A model generated the notes under the pieces. The model was not told where the DNA came from and did not search any database. It saw only the letters and a program-made list of their open reading frames with translations. The position numbers and the translations under genes are program-made. A stretch of 51,432 bases of DNA from positions 1 to 51,432 of the forward strand of contig JAFUYT010000010.1 of the NCBI GenBank assembly GCA_017470425.1. The letters are read 5' to 3'. Positions within the stretch are counted from its first letter, which is position 1; each line of letters starts with the position of its first letter. Shown here in pieces: positions 16,809-23,638 of the stretch. The stretch comes from Bacteroidaceae bacterium (GTDB lineage Bacteria > Bacteroidota > Bacteroidia > Bacteroidales > Bacteroidaceae).

Positions 16809-18695
16809 TTATTTCTTTTGTTGACGCTGTTGTTCTTCCATTTGCTTCTGGAGGGCTTCGAGGCGGGCGGCCATGCCGGATTGCTTCTTGGGGTTGCTGG
16901 CGTTCTTGGCTTTGTAGGCTTCGAGCTGGGCCAGGAGGCGGCTGTCATTGGTGGTCTTGCGCAGGAACCACATGATCAGGATGCTGGTGAGGCCGGAGAG
17001 GAAGTAGTAGTAGTTGAGGCCGGAAGAGTAGGTGTTGAACATGAAGAAGAACATGATGGGCATGAGGTACATCATCCACTTCATCATCTTCATGGACTGC
17101 TCCTGCTCGGGGGACATGGCGGCTTGCTGTTGCTGTTTCATGCTGATCCATGTGTTGGCGATCTGCATGACGCAGAAGAGGACGCAGAAGATGCTGATGT
17201 GGTCGCCGATGAGCCAGAGGTCCTTGCTCCAATGGATGACATCGTCGTAGGCGGAGAGGTCATCGGCCCAGAGGAAGCTCTGGCCGCGGAGCTCAATGGC
17301 GTTAGGCACGAAGTTGAAGAGGGCGATCCAGATAGGCATCTGGATGAGCATCGGCAGACAGCCACCCATGGGCGAGACGCCGTACTGGGAGTAGATCTGC
17401 ATCATCTCCTGCTGTTTCTTCATGGCATCCTCGGGCTTGGGGTATTTGGCATTGAGAGCGTCGATTTTGGGCTTGAGGACGCGCATACGTGCGCTGGCGA
17501 GGTAGCTCTTCTTGGTAGCGGGATAGACGAGCGCCTTGACGATGAGGGTCAGGAGCAGAAGGACGAGTCCCATGTGGAGACCGAAGCCCTTGAGCCAGTC
17601 GAAGAGGTAGATGATGAACCAGCGGTTGATCCAGCGCACGATAGGCCATCCGAGATAGACGAGGTCTTCGAGTTCGAGATCCTTGGAGGGGTTGAGGCTG
17701 AGGCCGTTGTGGGCTTTCAGAGAGTGGAAGTCGTTGGGACCGAGATAGAGCTGGAGCTGCGTGGGCTGCGCGCCGGTGGGGTCGAAGGCGGTCTGGAGGG
17801 CAGCCTCGTAGTTCTTGAGGTAGCCTTGGCCTTTCTTGAAGATCTGGGATTTGAGATGGGCGTTGGTGAGCTCTTGCTGGCTAATGAGGACGGCGGAGAA
17901 GAACTGGTTCTTGAAGGCTACCCAGTCGAGAGTTTCCTCGATGTCTTCCTCGTCGTCGGAGGTCTCGCTGAGGTTCTTGGTCTTCCCGTCGGCGCGATGG
18001 TAGCGGATGCAGGCATAGCGGTTCTCGAAGTCGAAGCCTTTCTCGAGCTGGCGTGCGCGGTCGTTCCACTGGATGTCGAGGGCTTTCATCGAGGGAGCGA
18101 AGAGGTTGGCGATGCCGTGCGCTGTGACCACCATATCGAGCATATATGCGTCGGGACGGAGACGGTAGTCGATGTCAAGCGTTCCTTCAGCGATGGGAGC
18201 ACGCATGGTGACAGAGGAGTCCGTGGCGTTGACAGCTTCGAAGTAAAGCTGGTCGGAGATGATGTTGTCGGCTTTTCCGGCCAACATGAGGCTAAGGCGT
18301 GCATCCTGCTTGGTGAGTAGGCGGACGGGCTGCTTCTGCTGGTCGAGGTGGCCTTTGATGACGGCTTCTTCAATCATGCCACCGTGGGTGTTGAGCGTCA
18401 GCTTCACGAGGCCGTTCTCGAGGGTGATGAGCTGCTCGGTGCCTTGGCTGGCGGCGAAGAGGGCGCTGGTGGAGTCGGGGAGGGACTGGTTCTCAGCGGG
18501 TGAACCGCTGAGCGCACTGCCCTTGGAGGCTTGTGCTGCGAGCCCTGCGGCCTGTGCTTCGGCTTGCTGGACGGCTGCGATGGAGTCGCGCTCGTGGGCG
18601 GCGCGGAGTTGTTCTTCACTGGGGCGGCTGTACCATGAAAAGAGGATGAGCACGAGGGCCATGAGGATGAATCCTGTGATGGTGTTCTTGTCCAT
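16809..18695 (-). CDS. yidC: Membrane protein insertase YidC
   Basis: YidC places membrane proteins in the inner membrane, alone or with SecYEG. This 628-residue protein has the N-terminal transmembrane anchor ('TGFILMALVLILFSWYS'), a large periplasmic domain (about 70-350) and the Oxa1-type core from about 365. Conserved core text includes 'PATKKSYLASARMRVLKPKI', 'MGGCLPMLIQMPIWIALFN' and 'YYFLSGLTSILIMW'. The C-terminus is Gln/Lys-rich ('QMEEQQRQQKK'), typical for ribosome contact. The Ala/Ser-rich linker behind the anchor (residues 40-75) contains a family 3 palindrome (18492-18512). The DPP5-like gene begins 2 bases after the stop. engB lies 100 bases upstream. Confidence 0.97.
   Translation of the reverse strand: MDKNTITGFILMALVLILFSWYSRPSEEQLRAAHERDSIAAVQQAEAQAAGLAAQASKGSALSGSPAENQSLPDSTSALFAASQGTEQLITLENGLVKLTLNTHGGMIEEAVIKGHLDQQKQPVRLLTKQDARLSLMLAGKADNIISDQLYFEAVNATDSSVTMRAPIAEGTLDIDYRLRPDAYMLDMVVTAHGIANLFAPSMKALDIQWNDRARQLEKGFDFENRYACIRYHRADGKTKNLSETSDDEEDIEETLDWVAFKNQFFSAVLISQQELTNAHLKSQIFKKGQGYLKNYEAALQTAFDPTGAQPTQLQLYLGPNDFHSLKAHNGLSLNPSKDLELEDLVYLGWPIVRWINRWFIIYLFDWLKGFGLHMGLVLLLLTLIVKALVYPATKKSYLASARMRVLKPKIDALNAKYPKPEDAMKKQQEMMQIYSQYGVSPMGGCLPMLIQMPIWIALFNFVPNAIELRGQSFLWADDLSAYDDVIHWSKDLWLIGDHISIFCVLFCVMQIANTWISMKQQQQAAMSPEQEQSMKMMKWMMYLMPIMFFFMFNTYSSGLNYYYFLSGLTSILIMWFLRKTTNDSRLLAQLEAYKAKNASNPKKQSGMAARLEALQKQMEEQQRQQKK
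18492..18512. repeat. Palindrome family 3, copy in yidC
   Basis: CTCAGCGG (18492-18499), GTGAA, CCGCTGAG (18505-18512), followed by CGCACTGCC. Arms are perfect 8-base complements. It lies in the linker between the yidC membrane anchor and periplasmic domain and encodes part of SALSGSPAEN. Confidence 0.6.
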
Positions 18696-18721
18696 ATCTT
18701 GATTTTATGATTTTACGATTT

Positions 18722-18786
18722 ACAATTATTTATTCCGATATTCTGATATTCCGATGATTCGATGATTCTATATTTCGATGATTCGG
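18722..18786. repeat. AT-rich simple repeat between engB and yidC
   Basis: Degenerate direct repeats of TTCCGAT(A/G)ATTC with units such as GATATTCTGATATTCCGATG and GATTCGATGATTC. A shorter stretch of the same character (TTTCGATATTTCGATATGAC) occurs at 14187-14206, between the peptidase and MFS genes. No promoter was recognised inside. Confidence 0.5.
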
Positions 18787-18795
18787 CGCAGTGAT

Positions 18796-19404
18796 TTAGG
18801 ATTGGGATATTTCTTTATTGATGGAGTCGATGTATGCGAGGAGTTCGTCGCGCCCTTGGCGGGTTTCAGCGGAGGTGATGAAGTGGGGAGGGAGGGGATC
18901 CCAGTCCTGGGCGAGGCGGTTGAGGTAAGCATCAATGGATTTCTGGAGAGCCTGCCGGCTGAGCTTGTCGGCTTTGGTGAAGACGATGCTGAAGGGGATG
19001 CCGCTCTCGCCGAGCCACTGCATGAACTCAAGGTCGATCTGCTGGGGCGCATGACGGCAGTCGATGAGGACGAAGAGGTTGGTCAGGGTCTCGCGCTGGA
19101 GAATGTAGCCGGAGATCATCTGCTCGAGCTTGGTGCGCTCGGTCTTGCTGCGCTTGGCGAAGCCGTAGCCGGGAAGGTCCACGAGATACCACTTCCCTCC
19201 ATTGATCTCGAAGTGGTTGATGAGGAGGGTCTTGCCGGGGGTGGCAGAGGTCTTGGCGAGCTTCCTGTTGCCGGTGAGCATGTTGATGAGGCTGGATTTG
19301 CCTACGTTGGAGCGGCCTATGAAGGCGTACTCGGGGCAGTGGTGCTCAGGACATTGGGAGATGAGGGCACTGCTCTTGAGGTATGTGGCTTGCTTGATAT
19401 CCAT
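18796..19404 (-). CDS. engB: Ribosome biogenesis GTPase EngB (YihA/YsxC)
   Basis: The 202-residue length is normal for this GTPase, which acts in 50S subunit assembly. Motifs are in order: G1 'GRSNVGKSS' (about 29-37), the switch I threonine in 'SATPGKT', G3 '[12 protein letters not shown]', G4 'TKADK' and G5 'ITSAETRQG'. The start codon at 19404 is 3 bases after the DUF3078 stop, so the two are surely co-transcribed. No insertion or truncation is seen. Confidence 0.96.
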   Translation of the reverse strand: MDIKQATYLKSSALISQCPEHHCPEYAFIGRSNVGKSSLINMLTGNRKLAKTSATPGKTLLINHFEINGGKWYLVDLPGYGFAKRSKTERTKLEQMISGYILQRETLTNLFVLIDCRHAPQQIDLEFMQWLGESGIPFSIVFTKADKLSRQALQKSIDAYLNRLAQDWDPLPPHFITSAETRQGRDELLAYIDSINKEISQS

Positions 19405-19407
19405 GAC

Positions 19408-20748
19408 TTAGAAGTCGTAGTTGAGGCCGAGGGAGAACCATTCCTTGAACATGAGGAAAGTACCGTCGTGGTCTTCGCCGGCGCGGTATTTGTCGTTGCT
19501 GTCGTCGAAGCGGGGATAGAGGAAGAGCTTGGTGGAGAGGTACTTGTTGATGGTGAAGTTGATGGTATTCTCCCATTCGATGCGGGTGAGGTGGAAGTTG
19601 GAGAACCAGTAGAGGCGTGATGCCCACGAGATGTTCTTCCACATGCGGTAGGTGAAGTTGAACTCGATGTTGGGGCCCCACTCGTGCTTGGAGTTGTGGC
19701 CAGGATCGATGCCATAGCGCTCGATGAGCTCGTCGCGATCCACGTAGGTGATGACGTAGGAGAGAGGGGCGAGGTGTAGTTTACCCTCGAAGCGCTTCTT
19801 CTTGATGTTGTAGTCCATACCGATGGAGGAGCGGACGTAGAGCGGTGATATGAAGGCGGCGGTGATCTCGTCGGAGTTGGCCTTATAGTTCTTGTAGGGC
19901 TGCGTCTCGAGCTGCAGCTGGGCGGAGTAGTTCCAGTGGCCTACGGCCTTGATGCCGAGGTTCGAGGTGAGGCGGAGCAGGTTATTGGTGGCTTTGAACT
20001 TGTGGTACTGATCTGTCTCGGAGGTCTGGAATCCGAGCTGCGCCTCGAACTTGTTGTCCCACTGCACGCGGCGCTGGTTGTTGTAGTTGGCTTCTGCGGT
20101 GAGCTGGCTGAGCATGGCGTAGTTCTTCTCGCCGCCTTGGTACCAGTTCAGTGAGTAGTAGCTCTGGGTGAACTGGAGAGAGCCGTTGCCTTTGAATGTC
20201 CAGAAGTTGGGCTTCTTGACTTCGGGCTCGGCGGCTTCAATGGCCACGTCGGGCAGCACGAGCACCGTTGGCGCTTCCTCGATGAGCGTGGGCTCCTGCT
20301 TGGGTGTCTCGAGGTCTGTGCGGATGCGTCCTCCGTCGGAGAGGCGCTGCTGAGTAGTGGCGAAGAGCTGGGGATAGCTGACGTAGGCGTTGTTCAGCCG
20401 GTCGTTGATGGCCGCATCGAGCTGTAGCTGCCGGTCTTCGGTGGAGCCGAGGGAGGGCAGGTTGGGCCATGTGGGTGCATCGTCATCGGATGTGCCCATG
20501 TTCTGCAGGAGAGCACTGGTATAGACGGTGCCGGGGGCGAAGAGGCGGAAGAGGTAGGGCGAAGGTGCCGTGCCGCTGGCTGGCTGGCTGCCGATGCGCT
20601 GTGCGAGGCGGGCCAGGGAGTCGGCGTAGGCCGTGACGATGGTGGTGTCAGGTCTGCTATGTATGGCGGTGGCGCGCGGTCGTTTCTTTTGAGCCGACGC
20701 GGCAGTTGTCGTGAGTAGGAGGATGAGTATGAGGATATGTTTTTTCAT
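19408..20748 (-). CDS. DUF3078 family exported protein, probable outer-membrane beta-barrel
   Basis: The chosen start at 20748 gives 446 residues, starting 'MKKHILILILLLTTTAASAQ', a normal signal peptide. An ATG at 20757 (MPFMKK) is the alternative. The open frame extends to 20820 but would pass the promoter at 20768-20775, so it is rejected. The C-terminal half (from about residue 190) holds repeated amphipathic strands ('NGSLQFTQSYYSLNWYQGGE', 'VQWDNKFEAQLGFQTSE') typical of DUF3078. It ends in 'WFSLGLNYDF', an aromatic final residue expected of an outer-membrane barrel. Residues 25-165 form a Pro/Thr-rich N-terminal domain. The function of DUF3078 is unknown. engB follows after 3 bases. 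Confidence 0.8.
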   Translation of the reverse strand: MKKHILILILLLTTTAASAQKKRPRATAIHSRPDTTIVTAYADSLARLAQRIGSQPASGTAPSPYLFRLFAPGTVYTSALLQNMGTSDDDAPTWPNLPSLGSTEDRQLQLDAAINDRLNNAYVSYPQLFATTQQRLSDGGRIRTDLETPKQEPTLIEEAPTVLVLPDVAIEAAEPEVKKPNFWTFKGNGSLQFTQSYYSLNWYQGGEKNYAMLSQLTAEANYNNQRRVQWDNKFEAQLGFQTSETDQYHKFKATNNLLRLTSNLGIKAVGHWNYSAQLQLETQPYKNYKANSDEITAAFISPLYVRSSIGMDYNIKKKRFEGKLHLAPLSYVITYVDRDELIERYGIDPGHNSKHEWGPNIEFNFTYRMWKNISWASRLYWFSNFHLTRIEWENTINFTINKYLSTKLFLYPRFDDSNDKYRAGEDHDGTFLMFKEWFSLGLNYDF

Positions 20749-20767
20749 AAAGGGCATAATTTTGAGG

Positions 20768-20775
20768 CAAAGGTA
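20768..20775 (-). promoter_or_regulatory. Promoter -7 element for DUF3078-engB
   Basis: Reads TACCTTTG on the minus strand. A CTTG box lies 20 bases further upstream (20796-20799), three of four matches to TTTG. The position sets the gene start at 20748 or 20757 and excludes 20820. Confidence 0.6.
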
Positions 20776-20882
20776 CGCAAAATGTCTGGAATGGCCAAGT
20801 AATTTAGTGGTTAAAAGCATTCTTTAATATAATAAGGTGTAGTTTCTTGTCTTTTCGTAGTGGCGGATTGGATTATTTTGTG

Positions 20883-20890
20883 TACTTTTG
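20883..20890 (+). promoter_or_regulatory. Promoter -7 element for the BadF-type kinase gene
   Basis: TACTTTTG, an exact TAnnTTTG, 23 bases before the ATG at 20914. It diverges from the DUF3078 promoter. Confidence 0.55.
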
Positions 20891-20913
20891 GGGCGTCATA
20901 AAAACTTGAAAGG

Positions 20914-21795
20914 ATGAAACTCATTGTCGATAGCGGTTCTACGAAGACAGCCTGGCGCTTGTGGCTGGGCGGTACGCGTTTCCACGATGTGGAGACGGTG
21001 GGTATCAATCCCGTTCGCGACGACTTGGCGAGCATCCAGCGCGTCGTCGGATTGGTAGCCCGTGGCTTCGAGAGCGACCTCTTGCTGCCTTCCGGTGCGC
21101 CCTTTTCGACGGCTGCCGTGGATGAGGTGTTTTTCTATGGTGCGGGTTGCATCGCACCTTATTCGGAGTCGGTGTGGTGCTGCCTGTCAGATGCTTTCCC
21201 GCAGGCGAAGGTCTCGGTGGAGAGTGATCTGCTGGGTGCTGCGCGCGCACTGTGCGGTCGGGAGGAGGGCATCGCCTGTATTCTGGGCACGGGGTCCAAT
21301 TCGTGCCTCTATGACGGCGAACGAATCGTGGAGAATGTCTCGCCGTTGGGGTGGATCCTGGGCGACGAGGGCAGTGGGGCAGTGCTGGGCCGTTTGTTCG
21401 TGGGGAATGTCCTGAAGCGGCAGTTTCACCCTGCGCTGTGCCGTAGCTTCCTGAAATACCACCGTTTGACGCTGGAGGAGATTATCGAGCGCGTCTATCG
21501 TCAGCCGCAGGCTAACCGCTTCCTGGCTTCGTTCGTGCCGTTCATCGCGAATGTGCAGGACGACCACGATGTGCGCAAGTTCCTCCTTCGCGAGTTCCGC
21601 AGTTTCTTCAAGCGTAACGTGGCTGGCTATAAGCGTCCTGACCTTCCCGTGAATTTCGTAGGAGGCGTGGCTGGCGCTTTCGAGAAAATACTGAAGGAAG
21701 CGGCTGAGCGCGAGCGATTTATATTCGGCATTGTCGAACGCTCACCCATCGAGCGGATTTGCAGCTATCACATCGATTTGCCAGCTGCGGAGTGA
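20914..21795 (+). CDS. BadF/BadG/BcrA-type ATPase, N-acetylglucosamine kinase-like
   Basis: This 293-residue protein belongs to the ASKHA fold. It has the phosphate-1 loop 'DSGSTKTAWRLW' (about 5-16), the phosphate-2 segment 'GTGSNSCLYDGERI' (about 129-142) and 'GWILGDEGSGAVLGR' (about 146-160). The adenosine region is near 'NFVGGVAGAFEKIL'. Proteins of this size with these loops resemble eukaryotic-type GlcNAc kinases and are widespread in Bacteroidales. Phosphorylation of an amino sugar is inferred, not shown. It is a single-gene unit with its own promoter, and convergent or coupled neighbours are absent. Confidence 0.8.
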   Translation: MKLIVDSGSTKTAWRLWLGGTRFHDVETVGINPVRDDLASIQRVVGLVARGFESDLLLPSGAPFSTAAVDEVFFYGAGCIAPYSESVWCCLSDAFPQAKVSVESDLLGAARALCGREEGIACILGTGSNSCLYDGERIVENVSPLGWILGDEGSGAVLGRLFVGNVLKRQFHPALCRSFLKYHRLTLEEIIERVYRQPQANRFLASFVPFIANVQDDHDVRKFLLREFRSFFKRNVAGYKRPDLPVNFVGGVAGAFEKILKEAAERERFIFGIVERSPIERICSYHIDLPAAE

Positions 21796-21935
21796 TGCCT
21801 TTTGCAAAGCGGAGATGGCAAAACGGTTGTTTTGTGCTGTCGCTTGCAGGCAAGAAACCTTTGCGAAATGGCAAATTTGTTTGAATTTATGTTGCATAGC
21901 ATAACTTTCGAAGCACAACGGATTCCGTTTCCCGC

Positions 21936-22034
21936 TATCTTTGCTGCCGTTATCCTGAAAACAATCTTTTTACCTTAAACGGACTAATACCTAAAGACTG
22001 AAGCAATAGGGTCGCTGCGAAGCGGCCCTTTTGT
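21936..22034 (+). ncRNA. Possible small RNA or leader: promoter followed by a terminator hairpin
   Basis: The 363-base gap between the kinase and DUF1846 genes contains TATCTTTG at 21936-21943 (exact -7 form). About 65 bases later comes the hairpin GGGTCGCT-GCGA-AGCGGCCC (22009-22028) followed by TTTTGTTG. No ORF of note lies between. This would make a transcript of about 85 bases ending in a terminator, separate from the DUF1846 promoter at 22080-22110. The segment ACGGACTAATACCTAAAGAC before the hairpin may be the conserved part. It could instead be only a terminator of the upstream gene. No -33 TTTG was found. Confidence 0.4.
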
Positions 22035-22079
22035 TGTCCCTCTTGTTGTATGTTTTTTGCACATTCGCACCCATTTCTT

Positions 22080-22110
22080 TTTGCTTTTTCGCTGAAAAGA
22101 TGTACCTTTG
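22080..22110 (+). promoter_or_regulatory. Promoter of the DUF1846 gene
   Basis: TTTG at 22080-22083, 19 bases, TACCTTTG at 22103-22110: a full match to the Bacteroidetes form, 49 bases before the ATG at 22159. Confidence 0.75.
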
Positions 22111-22158
22111 CAGCGAAATTTTTGACAGTCACGATTCTTCACATTACAACGCACAACT

Positions 22159-23625
22159 ATGAAAATCGGTTTCGACAACGATAAATATCTCCGCATACAA
22201 TCGGAGCATATCAAGGAGCGCATCGCGCAGTTTGGTGATAAGCTCTATATGGAGTTCGGCGGAAAACTCTACGATGACTACCACGCTTCACGTGTCCTGC
22301 CAGGCTTCCAGCCCGACTCGAAGCTGCGGATGCTGATGCAGCTGAAGGACGACGCGGAGATCATCATTGTCATCTCGGCCGAGGACATTGAGCGCAACAA
22401 GGTGCGCGGTGACATCGGCATCACCTACGATCAGGATGTGCTGCGCTTGCGTGATGTCTTCACGCAGCGCGGATTGCTGGTGAGTTCCGTCGTTATTACT
22501 CACTACAACGGCCAGGCTTCCGCGAAGGCTTTCCGCGAGCGACTGGAGCGCCTCGGTGGCGTGCGCGTGTATTACCATTATCTGATTGAGGGGTACCCCA
22601 CGAATGTGGAGCTGATCGACTCCGAAGAGGGCTTCGGCAAGAACGACTTCGTGGAGACCTCGCGACCGCTGGTGGTCGTGACGGCACCGGGTCCTGGCAG
22701 CGGCAAGATGGCGGTGTGCCTCTCGCAGCTCTGGGGAGAGAACCGCCGAGGAGTGAAGGCTGGCTATGCCAAGTTCGAGACCTTCCCCATCTGGTCGATA
22801 CCCTTGAAGCATCCCGTGAATGTGGCTTACGAGGCTGCCACGGCCGACCTCAACGATGTGAACATGATCGACCACTTCCACCTCGAAGCCTACGGCAAGA
22901 CGACGGTCAACTACAATCGCGACATCGAGATATTCCCCGTTCTGAACGCCATTTTCGAGTCGATTTACGGCGAAAGTCCCTATAAGTCGCCTACAGACAT
23001 GGGCGTAAACATGGCAGGTTTCTGCATCTCGGACGATGAGGTGTGCTCGGAGGCATCGAAGCAGGAGATTATTCGTCGTTACTACACCGCCCTGGGCGAG
23101 ATGGTGGATGGCCGCAAGGGCAACGAAGAAGTGAACAAGATTGCGCTGCTGATGAAGCAGATGAAGCTCACCACGGCCAACCGTCCGACGACCGTGGCGG
23201 CCTACGAGCGGCGGCTGCAGAGCGGCAATCCGTCGGCGGCCATCGAGCTGGAGGACGGCACCATCATCACCGCCGATACCAGCGATCTCTTGGGCCCCTG
23301 CGCGGCACTGCTGCTCAACGCCACCAAGTATCTGGCGGGCATCGACCACGCGCTGAAGCTGATTCCGCAGGACATGATTGTACCCATTCAGCGCATGAAG
23401 ACCTCGATGCTTCATGGCAATAACCCGCGCCTGCACACCGACGAGGTGCTCGTGGCGCTGGCAGTACTCTCGCAGCATGATGAGAATTGTCGCCGTGCGC
23501 TCGACACACTGCCGCTCCTGGATGGTTGTCAGGTGCACGCTACCGTGATGCTCAGCGAGGTTGACCGCAAGATTTTCAAGAAGCTTGGGTGCGGGCTGAC
23601 ATGTGATCCAGTGCGGAAAGTGTAA
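22159..23625 (+). CDS. DUF1846 family protein
   Basis: The 488-residue length fits this conserved family (about 490-500 residues). Typical sequence includes 'MKIGFDNDKYLRIQSEHIKE' at the start and 'GDIGITYDQDVLRLRD'. A P-loop-like stretch 'VVVTAPGPGSGKMAVCLSQL' lies near residues 173-192, with 'HPVNVAYEAATADLNDVNMI' and 'NYNRDIEIFPVLNAI' behind it. Solved structures exist for the family, but its function is not established. The glycine-rich loop suggests nucleotide binding. The gene is monocistronic with a strong promoter. Only 13 bases separate its stop from the convergent GH92 stop, and no terminator is visible there. Confidence 0.9.
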   Translation: MKIGFDNDKYLRIQSEHIKERIAQFGDKLYMEFGGKLYDDYHASRVLPGFQPDSKLRMLMQLKDDAEIIIVISAEDIERNKVRGDIGITYDQDVLRLRDVFTQRGLLVSSVVITHYNGQASAKAFRERLERLGGVRVYYHYLIEGYPTNVELIDSEEGFGKNDFVETSRPLVVVTAPGPGSGKMAVCLSQLWGENRRGVKAGYAKFETFPIWSIPLKHPVNVAYEAATADLNDVNMIDHFHLEAYGKTTVNYNRDIEIFPVLNAIFESIYGESPYKSPTDMGVNMAGFCISDDEVCSEASKQEIIRRYYTALGEMVDGRKGNEEVNKIALLMKQMKLTTANRPTTVAAYERRLQSGNPSAAIELEDGTIITADTSDLLGPCAALLLNATKYLAGIDHALKLIPQDMIVPIQRMKTSMLHGNNPRLHTDEVLVALAVLSQHDENCRRALDTLPLLDGCQVHATVMLSEVDRKIFKKLGCGLTCDPVRKV

Positions 23626-23638
23626 TGGACTGGCTTTC

